Below, one piece after another: positions 27,851 to 36,439 of a stretch of 64,000 bases of DNA. Location: contig NZ_JACSQJ010000009.1 in assembly GCF_014836665.1 (NCBI RefSeq), positions 62,001 to 126,000 of the forward strand. The letters are read 5' to 3'. The stretch's first letter is position 1, and each line of letters opens with the position of its first letter. The DNA comes from Luteimonas colneyensis (GTDB lineage: Bacteria; Pseudomonadota; Gammaproteobacteria; Xanthomonadales; Xanthomonadaceae). The notes beneath the pieces are model-generated. The model was not told the origin of the DNA. It searched no databases and saw nothing but the letters and a program-made list of their open reading frames with translations. The position numbers and the translations under genes are program-made.

Positions 27851-27880
27851 CGCTCGTCCGGCGTGGCTTGCCGGCGAGCG
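27851..27880. repeat. Inverted repeat before the minor pilin operon
   Basis: CGCTCGTCCGG and CCGGCGAGCG can pair (with one bulge) around a loop of about eight bases, 35 bases upstream of fimT. No T-run follows. It may be a terminator for ppnN or a leader structure of the pilin operon. Confidence 0.3.
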
Positions 27881-27914
27881 GGGGAGGGGCGAGGCTGTAA
27901 CGGCCTAGGGGAGG

Positions 27915-28469
27915 ATGAAAGTGGCCAAGCGCTGCGACGGAGTTACGCTGGTCGAGCTTCTGGTGACGATTGCCATACTGGCGATCCTGGTCGCCATCGG
28001 GTTTCCCAGCTTCCAGTCGTCCATGCGATCCAATCGCATGGCGGCAACGAACAACGAGATGATCGCCAGCCTCTCGCTGGCGCGCTCCGAAGCTGTGCGC
28101 AGTACTCGTGGTGGAGGGATCTGCGGCAGCACCGACGGAGCGACCTGCTCCGGCAGATGGACGGACGGCTGGCTCGTCTGGCAGGACGTCGAGAGTGCGG
28201 GCAACAGCTATGGCGAATTCGACGAGGATGTTGACGTCATCGTCCGCCATGTCAATGGTCCAGCGAACCTGTCGCTGACGCTCACCAATACGAGCGGGAC
28301 CAGGGTGGATACGCTGGGCTTCGACTCGCGTGGCCGTCCTATCGCTTCCGATATGCCCCTTGCCTGGACGCTGGTGCCGGACAACTGCCCGGCTGGCCAG
28401 GAGTTCGTTCGCGTCATTGAAATGACGCTTGTCGGACAGGCCAAGAGCCTGAGGAGGAATTGTCCATGA
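27915..28469 (+). CDS. fimT: Minor pseudopilin FimT/GspH family
   Basis: A 184-residue prepilin of the type IV pilus. The leader MKVAKRCDG is followed by VTLVELLVTIAILAILVAIGFPSF, the hydrophobic N-terminal helix with Glu5; cleavage would fall between G and V, where V replaces the usual F. A GspH-type globular domain follows with cysteine pairs. A GGGGAGG site is just upstream of the ATG. It is the first gene of fimT-pilV-pilW-pilX-pilY1-pilE, and its stop overlaps the pilV start (ATGA). Minor pilins prime pilus assembly at the inner membrane; FimT of some gammaproteobacteria also binds DNA for uptake. Confidence 0.9.
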   Translation: MKVAKRCDGVTLVELLVTIAILAILVAIGFPSFQSSMRSNRMAATNNEMIASLSLARSEAVRSTRGGGICGSTDGATCSGRWTDGWLVWQDVESAGNSYGEFDEDVDVIVRHVNGPANLSLTLTNTSGTRVDTLGFDSRGRPIASDMPLAWTLVPDNCPAGQEFVRVIEMTLVGQAKSLRRNCP

Positions 28470-28939
28470 ACCGTTTCGGCAGGATCAGGCGCGGCGGCCG
28501 GGGGCAGGGTGGCTTCTCGATGATCGAAGTGTTGATCGCGCTCGTGGTGCTCGCGGTCGGGCTGCTTGGGCTTGCTTTGCTGCAGACGATGAATCTTCGC
28601 TACACGAAGAGCGCGGAGCAGAGGACCAAGGCCATCAATCTCGCCAGCTCCATCATCGACACCATGCGAACCAATCGCAGCGAGCTGGTCGCGTATGCGG
28701 TGGAAGAAAGCCAGTTCGAGGACGTCGACCCGAGTGCCGGCTGCGAAAGAAGCGGTGCGCTCAATGCGGCGAGAAACCTGGAGCAGTGGATGTGCGAGGT
28801 CAAGGAGGCGCTCGGGCCTGAAGCGGATGGCTCGATCACGATCGCGGGCTCGAGCGTTCGCGTGCAGATCAACTGGTCGGAGGACAATCTTCCGTCCCTG
28901 GCAGGCGGCGCGAATGTCGTGCTGGAGTCGGTACTGTGA
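28466..28939 (+). CDS. pilV: Type IV pilus minor pilin PilV
   Basis: A 157-residue prepilin with a longer basic leader (RFGRIRRGGRGQGG) before FSMIEVLIALVVLAVGLLGLALLQ, the usual PilV N-terminal helix. The ATG at 28466 is chosen because GAGGAGGA ends seven bases upstream and because it overlaps the fimT stop. A TTG six bases upstream is in frame but less likely. Two cysteines (AGCERSG and WMCEV) may form a disulfide. It is coupled to pilW by a GTGA overlap. PilV, W, X and E form the priming and tip complex with PilY1. Confidence 0.9.
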   Translation: MNRFGRIRRGGRGQGGFSMIEVLIALVVLAVGLLGLALLQTMNLRYTKSAEQRTKAINLASSIIDTMRTNRSELVAYAVEESQFEDVDPSAGCERSGALNAARNLEQWMCEVKEALGPEADGSITIAGSSVRVQINWSEDNLPSLAGGANVVLESVL

Positions 28940-30165
28940 GGCGGCGTGCGGAGACCGGTGTCACCCTGATCGAGTTGCTGGTCGCGCTCGGGATCGGCGC
29001 GCTCCTGATCCTCGGGCTGGTCGAGGTGTTCTCGGCATCCCGGACTGCGTACCAGCTCTCGACGGGCCTGGCCAGGACCCAGGAGAACGGCCGTTTCGCG
29101 CTCGACGTGCTTCAGCGCGACGTGCGGATGGCCGGTCACGCGGGATGCGTCAACGACCAGGCGCGTTTCCTGCCCGAGAACATCACGCCATCAAGGCCTG
29201 CGCTCGTCTCGACGTTTCTTTCCGCTGCCGACCAGGCGGCCGGGAACTATGCTCCGACCGGACTGAGCTATGCCCTTCGCTTTGACATGCCGATCGAGGC
29301 CTACGAGGCCACCGGCACCGGTTCGGGTGCGACTTACACGCTGCCGGCAACTCCGACTGTCGCCACCACGGCGGGATCATGGGCACCGGCGATGCCGGCG
29401 GCACTGTTCGCGGCCCTGCAGCGTCCGCTGGTCGGAAGCGACATCATCGTGTTGCGCAACTTCACGCCCACTGGCGCGCAGATCACCAGCTTTACCGCAG
29501 GCGACCCTGCTGTGGTGCAGTACGAGCCTTCACACGCGCAGCGCCTGACCGAAGGCGTGTCTGAACCACGACTCTTCGGAATCGCGGACTGCATGGGCGC
29601 GGCGGTCTTCAAGGGCGACTACACCGACATCGCCTCCGGCCGCCTGGACGTGGTGACCGGGAACGGGAACGTGACGCCGCTGGGTACGCTGCCGATTGCT
29701 CCTGGCCAGGCCATGCTCTATCGCGCGGACAGCCTGGTCTATTACGTAGGCCTCAACGGGCAGGGCGTTCCGGCGCTGTTCCGCCTCAGGCATGCGATCG
29801 ATGATGCCGGTGCCGTCACGAGCTTCAACGAAGAGCTTGTGGAAGGCATCGAGATGATGCAGCTCCGTTTCGGCCAGGACAGCTTCACCGGCGCAGGCAA
29901 CCGTCCGTCCGGGAACATCGGGTCGGCGACGATGGCGAACGCCCTCGCAGGACCCAGTCATCCGGAAGCGTGGCGGCGGGTTGGCCTGGTCCAGATCGGC
30001 CTGGTTGCGCGCAGTGCCGAGGCGGCCGCGGCTGGCCAGCGCAACGCCGACGAAGCGCCGCCGCTTTCGACGCTCGGCCTCACGGTCAATGCTCCGGCGG
30101 ACACCTTCTATCGTGCTGTTTACGAAGACTCCATCGCGCTTCGCAATCGGCTGTTCGGAAACTGA
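28936..30165 (+). CDS. pilW: Type IV pilus minor pilin PilW
   Basis: A 409-residue large minor pilin. The short leader MRRRAETG precedes VTLIELLVALGIGALLILGLVEVFSASR; again V is at +1 of the cleaved form. PilW family blocks GRFALDVLQRDVRMAGHAGC and the C-terminal VRVGLVQIGLVARS-like region (here WRRVGLVQIGLVARS) are present. The start is GTG at 28936, overlapping the pilV stop (GTGA). Its stop overlaps the pilX start (TGATG). Length is at the upper normal range for xanthomonads. Confidence 0.9.
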   Translation: MRRRAETGVTLIELLVALGIGALLILGLVEVFSASRTAYQLSTGLARTQENGRFALDVLQRDVRMAGHAGCVNDQARFLPENITPSRPALVSTFLSAADQAAGNYAPTGLSYALRFDMPIEAYEATGTGSGATYTLPATPTVATTAGSWAPAMPAALFAALQRPLVGSDIIVLRNFTPTGAQITSFTAGDPAVVQYEPSHAQRLTEGVSEPRLFGIADCMGAAVFKGDYTDIASGRLDVVTGNGNVTPLGTLPIAPGQAMLYRADSLVYYVGLNGQGVPALFRLRHAIDDAGAVTSFNEELVEGIEMMQLRFGQDSFTGAGNRPSGNIGSATMANALAGPSHPEAWRRVGLVQIGLVARSAEAAAAGQRNADEAPPLSTLGLTVNAPADTFYRAVYEDSIALRNRLFGN

Positions 30166-30635
30166 TGAACGTGGACATGATCAACAAGACCAGAAGAGCG
30201 GAGTCGGGCGCGGTCCTGTACGTCGCGCTCATCATGCTGATCCTGCTTGCACTGATCGGAATCGTGGCCATGCAGGTCGCGGGTCAGCAGGAACGCATGT
30301 CGGCGAACTACCAGGCTTCGCAACTGGCTTTCCAGAGAGCTGAGGGCACTGCCCGGGCGCAGGAAACCAGCCTGAAGGACGAGGTGCTGGCGCTGCGGCT
30401 TCCGGCCACCTCGCTTCCACCGACGGATTGCACCACCGTGCATGACGCCGCGGGCTGGACCAACACGACTGCTTATGTGCGCCGGCTCGACCTCTGCTTC
30501 TCCTGGGGGGGTATGGACTACCCCAGCGACGAGTCCGAGCGGACTGATCAGATCTACCAGGTAACGGCGTTCGCGAAGGACCGTCCGTTGCTGTCGTCAT
30601 CAGAGGCGGTGGTGGACACCGTGTTCATCCCGTGA
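30165..30635 (+). CDS. pilX: Type IV pilus assembly protein PilX
   Basis: A 156-residue minor pilin-like protein. It opens MNVDMINKTRRAESGAVLYVALIMLILLALIGIVAMQVAGQQERMSAN, the PilX pattern with a glycine cleavage site followed by AVLYVALI instead of a classical FTLIE helix. The globular part has two cysteines and ends VVDTVFIP. The ATG overlaps the pilW stop (TGATG), and an internal ATG at 30177 is an alternative start. It is coupled to pilY1 by a GTGA overlap. Confidence 0.88.
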   Translation: MNVDMINKTRRAESGAVLYVALIMLILLALIGIVAMQVAGQQERMSANYQASQLAFQRAEGTARAQETSLKDEVLALRLPATSLPPTDCTTVHDAAGWTNTTAYVRRLDLCFSWGGMDYPSDESERTDQIYQVTAFAKDRPLLSSSEAVVDTVFIP

Positions 30636-33600
30636 GCGACGTGAGGAAGACGCGCATGAAGCGGAACAACATCATCCGGCTTGGCGCCGTGGGAGCACTG
30701 GCCGTAGTGGCGGTTTCCGTCAGCCTGGCCGTGAAATCCGACACGACCTTTTTCGCTGGCGACCAGCCGGTACCGGCGCAAGTCCCGTTGTACATGCGGG
30801 ACTCGGTTCCGCCGCTGAACATGCTGGTCATGGGCAAGGACCACAAGATCTACTACGAGGCCTACAACGATGCGTCCGACCTTGACGGCGACGGTATCGT
30901 CGACGTGGGCTATCGCGGCTGGGAGCTGAAGAACCCGGCTCCGACGGACGGCAGCTCCGCCTACAAGATCGATTACTACGGTTATTTCGATTCGTATCTC
31001 TGCTACACGTGGAACGGCAACGAGTTCGCGCCCACGGGAGCTCGCACCACGGACAAGCGCTGCTCCGGCAACTGGAGCGGCGATTTCCTGAACTACGCCA
31101 CGATGTCGCGCATGGACGCCTTGCGCCGGGTGTTGTACGGCGGCTTCCGTTCGACCGACAGCACGAGCAAGACCGTCCTGCAGGGGGCGTTCTTTCCCCA
31201 GGATGCGCACAGCTGGGGCAAGGAGTACCAGAGCGTCGAGCGCGATGGTTACCACATCAGCGATTACACGCCGCTTTCGCTTCCCGCCTCGGGTCGTTAT
31301 CACCTGTTCGCGGTGACTACGCGTTCCGGCAACCAGGCGACGTATCCGAACTACCAGGCGCCGATGTTCCGCGTCCTGCGGAACACGACGGCCCGGGTAT
31401 GGAACTGGGTTGCAATCGAGGGCCCGGTCGCGGGCGACCACTGTTTCCAGCAGGGCACGCTGTGTGCCGGTGGAGGCGCGCATCCCGGGCACCCGAACAG
31501 TCGGGCCGAGTTCAGCACCATGGAGACGTCCTGGGCGCAGCCAGGAAACCTCCTTGGAACCACGACTCCGTCGCGTATTGATTGCGACTCCAACTGCGGG
31601 GCGAACGGACAGCACGACAACTACCTCACGATCATAGAAGGTGAGTTCAGGGTTTTTGAAGAGCGCCGTTTCCAGTTCGCGGTCGATGGTGATGATGCCG
31701 TCGATTTTCAGCTCCTGAACAGCAGCGGCACTGTCTTGGCCTCAGCTGGCTGGTACGGCGGACATGGCAACTGCGGTGGTTGCGATAATTATTCTAGCGA
31801 AGAGGTCCGGCTGGCCGCTGGCACGTATCGCATCCGCTTCCGTCACGAAGAAGCTGCGGGCGGAGACAATTACGAACTCCGAATGCGGAGGACGAACAAC
31901 GGCAACAACTGGCGGAGTTGGGGAGTGGCGCCGGCAGTATCGGGTGATGATCCCGGACTTCAGAACCTGACCCGCCGGGTCTACAACCTGTCCGTTGGCG
32001 GCGCGACCTTCGATGCTGACCGCTACGTCCGGGTGGAAACCTGCCCGACCAACGCTGCGCATCGTGATGCGACGTGCAAGACGTATCCAAGCGGTTCCCA
32101 CAAGCCGACCGGCATCCTGCACGACTACGGTGAAGGGCAGCGGATGTACTTTGGCCTGATCACCGGCAGCCAGGCGAACAACCTGCAGGGCGGTGTGCTG
32201 CGCAGGAACATCGAAAACTTCGCCGACGAGGTCGATGCCAGCACGGGCGTGTTCACTTCCACCAATGGCATTGTCCGGAATATCGACCGCCTGCGGATGA
32301 TCGGCGGCGCATACAGCGGCGGCGGTGACAACATTGGCCAGCAGAAGAACTGGAGCTGGGCCGGGTCCGAGGGCGGGCTTGGAGGCAACTGTGAATCCCA
32401 GGGCGGCCGGATGCTGAGGAACGGTGAGTGCCGCATGTGGGGCAACCCGATTGCCGAGATGATGTTCGAGGCGGTGCGCTACTTTGCCGGTGCCGGGGCG
32501 CCAACAGGCGCCTTCTCCAGCGGAGGCAGCTCGGAGGGGCAGGCAGAGGACACGCGGCTTGGGCAGGCAACTCCTGGCTGGAAGGATCCTTACATGCCGG
32601 CGTCCAGCACCGGTGGCGGGTATCCCGCCTGCTCCAGGCCGGTCATGACGGTCATCAGCGACATCAATCCGAGCTATGACGGTGATCTGCCGGGAAATCC
32701 CTGGAGCAGTGTCGCCGCGGATGGCGCGCTCCCCGGTTTCCATGCAGCAGACCAGGGGCAGGCGATCTGGAATGCCGAGGGCAGTGGCACACGCAACGTC
32801 TTCATTGGCCAGACCCCCGCGAACAATGACGGGGCGCCGACTGCGAAGGCGGCCAGCAGCTTCGGCAATATTCGCGGCTTGGCCCCGGAAGAGCCGACTA
32901 AGGGAGGGACCTATTACGCGGCCTCCGTGGCCCGTTATGGTGCGCTCAACCGCATCAATAGCCGTGCGGACTTTCCCTACCTGACCACGTACTCGGTCGC
33001 GCTCGCCTCTCCGCTTCCGCGGATGGAAATTCCCGTGGGCAGTGCCACGGTTGAGCTGCTTCCGTTCGCGAAGACCGTCAGCGGTACGTTCGGTGGCAAT
33101 CCCCTGAAGCCGGTCAACACGATCGTCGACTTCTTCGTCGAGGAGCTCGTCAACTTCCCGGGTGGTGAAACCGATGCCGGTGTCAACGGAGGGCGCCCAA
33201 GGGCCGTGTTCCGCATCAACTACGAGGACGTCGAGCAGGGCAACGATCACGACATGGATGCGATCGTGCGCTACACGATTACGGCAAATGCCGATGAAAC
33301 CGTGACGGTCCGGCTGGATTCCGAGTACGCGGCTGGTTCGGCAAACCAGAACATCGGCTACGTGATTTCAGGAACGACCCAGGACGGCGTCTATCTCGAG
33401 GTGCGTGATTCGGACAGCGCGCAGGGGAACTCCGTCTACGAGCTCAACACCCCTGCGGGTGTCTGGGCTGGCGGCTGCATCGGTCGTACAGGTTCCTCGC
33501 CCTGTAATCAGGGCCTGACTCTCTCCTCAACCAGGAGTTTCACGCCAGGCAATGCAGGCGTGGGGGAGAAACTCCGTGATCCCCTGTGGTATGCCGCGAA

Positions 33601-35905
33601 ATACGGCACGCCGTCGACGATCAACGCGGACGAGAACGGCGATGGCGAGCCGGACAACTACTTCCTCGTGACGAACCCGCTGACGATGCGGACGCAGCTG
33701 GCGAAGGCCTTCGACAGCGCGGCTGCGCTCGACCTCGAGCTCGGCAGCCAGAGCATCAGCGGCGCTCGTGTCGGTGCCGGCGGCGCGTCCTTCACGCTGC
33801 AACCCCGCTTCTGGCGCGAGCGGAACGGCAAGGACTGGTACGGCAACCTGACGGCCATCGAAGTCCTGTCCGACGGCTCGCTGGGCGAGGCGCTCTGGAA
33901 TGCCGCGGCCGGCATTCCCTCTGCCGCCACGCGCGACGTGTTCACGATCCACACCGTCAATGCGGGAACCAAGGCCACGATCGGAGCGTCCGCGTTCACC
34001 GCCGCCGCGCTTCCGGGCGACAACGATGCGCAGCTCAGGCTGCTTGGCATCAATCCTGCGCAGGTGGCTTCCCAGTACGGCGGGACCTACACGTCCGGCG
34101 ATTTCATCGAGTACCTGGCCGGTGCGCGGGGCAATGAGGCCGGCAATGGCGGTACGCTCCGGGCACGCACCTCGGTGCTCGGCAGCATCGTGAACTCCGA
34201 GCCGGTCATCGCATCGTCCCGCTCCAACTTCGGATACGCGATGTACTCGGATTCGATGTTCGCCGGGTACGGCGAGTACCTCACCGAGAAGCGCGAGGCC
34301 GGCGACAACTTCGTTTACGTCGGTGCCAACGACGGCATGCTGCATGCGATCAACGCGAACACCCAGCCTTGCCCGAGCCAGGCTGGCAGGACCTGTGCCG
34401 CGACCGGGGCGGGCAGCGAGGTCTTCGCCTTTATTCCGAACGTGGTGCTGGGGGAGAATGCCAGCAGCAGGCTCGGCCAGATCGCGCTGCCCGACGACCT
34501 GTACGACCACCGCTACTACGTGGACGGACAGATCGCGGTGTCGGATGCGAAGGATGGCACCACCTGGAAGACGGTCCTCGCCGCGACCACCGGTGCCGGT
34601 GGGCGTTCGATCTTCGCGTTGGACGTGACCGATCCCGAAGGGTTCAGTGCGACCGATGTGCTGTGGGAGCGCAACGACACGGTCGATCGCGACATCGGAT
34701 ACCTGCAGGGCAAGCCGCTCATCGTCCCGCTGGAGGATGGGAGCTGGGGTGTGCTGTTCGGGAACGGCTATGGCGGGAACAGGAGCGACCCCTCGCTCTA
34801 CATCCTGGATGCATTTACCGGCGAAGTCCTGAAGAAGATCACGGCGGACGATGGCAATCCGGCCAGTACTGTCACCAGCATCTCCGACTGGATCTGTGAA
34901 ACGACCGGCCTGACCTGTGCGCTCCGCCTGGATCCGTTCAACGGCCTGGGTCAGATCACCGCCATCGACAAGAACGGTGATGGCAGGGTGGATACCGTCT
35001 ATGGTGCCGACCTGCAGGGCAACCTGTGGAAGTTCGACCTGTCGGGCAACAATCGCGCCGCGTGGGGCGTGGCCTACTCCGGCGAGCCGCTGTTCACCGC
35101 GGAGGTCGACGGCGAACGACAGTCCATTACCGGTGGCATCCGGGTCGCAGCGGGTCCCGGCGCGGGCGTGATGGTGTATTTCGGCACGGGTCGCTACATG
35201 TATTCGACCGACAACACCGTTCCGGAGTCGCCGCAGATGCAGTCCCTGTATGGCATCTATGACAACTGGTCCAGTGCTGTTCCGTACACAAGCGGGTCTG
35301 GCGGCCGATCGGCCCTGGGAGGCCAGTCCATCACGGGACAGGTTTCGAACGAGGACGGGCAGGTGGTGCGGGACCTGTCGCGGAACGTGGTGGCGTACTA
35401 CGGCTCCGGGGCAAAGCGCGGCTGGTACCTGGATCTTGCGGTCGACGCAGGCGGCGGCGCGGAGGCTGACAGCGATCTTCAGGCCGTGGGCGAGCGCTTC
35501 ATCGCGACCCCCAGGATCCAGAGCGGACGGGTGTTCTTCACGACCTACACGCCGCTTGAGGACAGCTGCAGCCCGGGCGGCCTGAACTTCGCCTACGGAC
35601 TGGATCTGTTGTCGGGTGCCGGCGCGCTGTCCGATATCCGGGTGTCCGGGAATGAGACGCCTGCGTGTACCGGTGGCAGCTGTGGTGCGGTTGCGATTGG
35701 TACGGAAGGCAGTGATGGCGAGATTTCCGCCCAGCCGCCCGTCACCGGTACGGGTGTCGTGGCGATCAACCCGATCCGGCAGGTCGATCCCACCTGTGCG
35801 GGCGGAAGTTGCGCGACCTTCGAGCAGTGCGAGGTAGTGATCTATCCTGGTGCCTTCGTCCTGCCCCGGCCCTGCGGTCGGCAGTCCTGGCGGCAGTTGA
35901 AGTAG
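30632..35905 (+). CDS. pilY1: Type IV pilus tip adhesin/assembly protein PilY1, unusually long
   Basis: A 1757-residue exported protein (P. aeruginosa PilY1 is about 1160). The N-terminus has a basic start and one hydrophobic helix (about residues 15-33). The C-terminal third is the PilY1 beta-propeller: it starts near GSIVNSEPVIASS, has FVYVGANDGMLHAIN, and carries the calcium-type loop DKNGDGRVD (near 1446) followed by VYGADLQGNLWKFDL. Two more loops of the same kind are DLDGDGIVD (near 83) and DENGDGEPD (near 1000). Residues about 265-440 look like an insertion with a PA14-like core (near 330-425) and visibly lower GC. The GTG start overlaps the pilX stop. Calcium-dependent control of pilus extension and adhesion is inferred from the family. 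Confidence 0.9.
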   Translation: MSDVRKTRMKRNNIIRLGAVGALAVVAVSVSLAVKSDTTFFAGDQPVPAQVPLYMRDSVPPLNMLVMGKDHKIYYEAYNDASDLDGDGIVDVGYRGWELKNPAPTDGSSAYKIDYYGYFDSYLCYTWNGNEFAPTGARTTDKRCSGNWSGDFLNYATMSRMDALRRVLYGGFRSTDSTSKTVLQGAFFPQDAHSWGKEYQSVERDGYHISDYTPLSLPASGRYHLFAVTTRSGNQATYPNYQAPMFRVLRNTTARVWNWVAIEGPVAGDHCFQQGTLCAGGGAHPGHPNSRAEFSTMETSWAQPGNLLGTTTPSRIDCDSNCGANGQHDNYLTIIEGEFRVFEERRFQFAVDGDDAVDFQLLNSSGTVLASAGWYGGHGNCGGCDNYSSEEVRLAAGTYRIRFRHEEAAGGDNYELRMRRTNNGNNWRSWGVAPAVSGDDPGLQNLTRRVYNLSVGGATFDADRYVRVETCPTNAAHRDATCKTYPSGSHKPTGILHDYGEGQRMYFGLITGSQANNLQGGVLRRNIENFADEVDASTGVFTSTNGIVRNIDRLRMIGGAYSGGGDNIGQQKNWSWAGSEGGLGGNCESQGGRMLRNGECRMWGNPIAEMMFEAVRYFAGAGAPTGAFSSGGSSEGQAEDTRLGQATPGWKDPYMPASSTGGGYPACSRPVMTVISDINPSYDGDLPGNPWSSVAADGALPGFHAADQGQAIWNAEGSGTRNVFIGQTPANNDGAPTAKAASSFGNIRGLAPEEPTKGGTYYAASVARYGALNRINSRADFPYLTTYSVALASPLPRMEIPVGSATVELLPFAKTVSGTFGGNPLKPVNTIVDFFVEELVNFPGGETDAGVNGGRPRAVFRINYEDVEQGNDHDMDAIVRYTITANADETVTVRLDSEYAAGSANQNIGYVISGTTQDGVYLEVRDSDSAQGNSVYELNTPAGVWAGGCIGRTGSSPCNQGLTLSSTRSFTPGNAGVGEKLRDPLWYAAKYGTPSTINADENGDGEPDNYFLVTNPLTMRTQLAKAFDSAAALDLELGSQSISGARVGAGGASFTLQPRFWRERNGKDWYGNLTAIEVLSDGSLGEALWNAAAGIPSAATRDVFTIHTVNAGTKATIGASAFTAAALPGDNDAQLRLLGINPAQVASQYGGTYTSGDFIEYLAGARGNEAGNGGTLRARTSVLGSIVNSEPVIASSRSNFGYAMYSDSMFAGYGEYLTEKREAGDNFVYVGANDGMLHAINANTQPCPSQAGRTCAATGAGSEVFAFIPNVVLGENASSRLGQIALPDDLYDHRYYVDGQIAVSDAKDGTTWKTVLAATTGAGGRSIFALDVTDPEGFSATDVLWERNDTVDRDIGYLQGKPLIVPLEDGSWGVLFGNGYGGNRSDPSLYILDAFTGEVLKKITADDGNPASTVTSISDWICETTGLTCALRLDPFNGLGQITAIDKNGDGRVDTVYGADLQGNLWKFDLSGNNRAAWGVAYSGEPLFTAEVDGERQSITGGIRVAAGPGAGVMVYFGTGRYMYSTDNTVPESPQMQSLYGIYDNWSSAVPYTSGSGGRSALGGQSITGQVSNEDGQVVRDLSRNVVAYYGSGAKRGWYLDLAVDAGGGAEADSDLQAVGERFIATPRIQSGRVFFTTYTPLEDSCSPGGLNFAYGLDLLSGAGALSDIRVSGNETPACTGGSCGAVAIGTEGSDGEISAQPPVTGTGVVAINPIRQVDPTCAGGSCATFEQCEVVIYPGAFVLPRPCGRQSWRQLK

Positions 35906-35925
35906 AGAAGCAGGGGGAACGTACG

Positions 35926-36387
35926 ATGCATTCCAGGCAGCAAACACATGGCACGCCGGTTGGAGTTCGCGATGAGCGAGGCTTTACCCTGATCGAACTG
36001 ATGATCGTCGTGGCTGTGGTCGCCGTTCTTGCGGCGATCGCGGTGCCCTCGTACCAGGAGGCGGTACGCAAAGGCAGGCGGGGGCAGGCGAAGGCGGATC
36101 TGGTCGAGGTGGCGCAGCTGGCCGAACGGTACAGGACGGTCAACAACACGTACGGCGGGTTTGCCTTGACCAACACCAGTTCTCCTTCCACTGGAACGGC
36201 GTTCTACACGCTTGCCATCGATGTCGAAGAGGACGGCAGTTCATTCGAAGCCACGGCCACGCCGCTGGCCGGGACTGCCCAGGAGGATGATCGTTGTGGT
36301 GTGCTGACCATCAACCAGGCCGGTACGCGATGGCACGAAGAGGGCAACGACACCGAGTGCGGCTTCGGCACGGTCGGACCGGAGTAG
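35926..36387 (+). CDS. pilE: Type IV pilin PilE-like minor pilin
   Basis: A 153-residue prepilin with leader ending DERG and the classical FTLIELMIVVAVVAVLAAIAVPSYQEAVRKGRR helix, as in PilE minor pilins. Two cysteines near the C-terminus (DDRCGVLTI and TECGFG) form the expected D-loop. A strong AGGGGGAA site precedes the ATG at 35926. The gene starts 20 bases after pilY1 and ends the operon. It is convergent with the UbiB-type gene. Confidence 0.9.
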   Translation: MHSRQQTHGTPVGVRDERGFTLIELMIVVAVVAVLAAIAVPSYQEAVRKGRRGQAKADLVEVAQLAERYRTVNNTYGGFALTNTSSPSTGTAFYTLAIDVEEDGSSFEATATPLAGTAQEDDRCGVLTINQAGTRWHEEGNDTECGFGTVGPE

Positions 36388-36417
36388 GGCGGAGAGGCGT
36401 GGCCGAATGCGCCGGTG

Positions 36418-36434
36418 CCGGGCACGGCGCCCGG
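36418..36434. terminator. Short GC hairpin between pilE and the ABC1 kinase gene
   Basis: CCGGGC and GCCCGG pair around a five-base loop, followed on the + strand by GTGTTTC. It sits between two convergent genes and may act in either direction. The T-run is weak. Confidence 0.35.
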
Positions 36435-36439
36435 GTGTT

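Noticed and set aside
33527..35947. An 806-codon frame antisense to pilY1
   Set aside because: No motif; it covers exactly the highly biased propeller region of pilY1.
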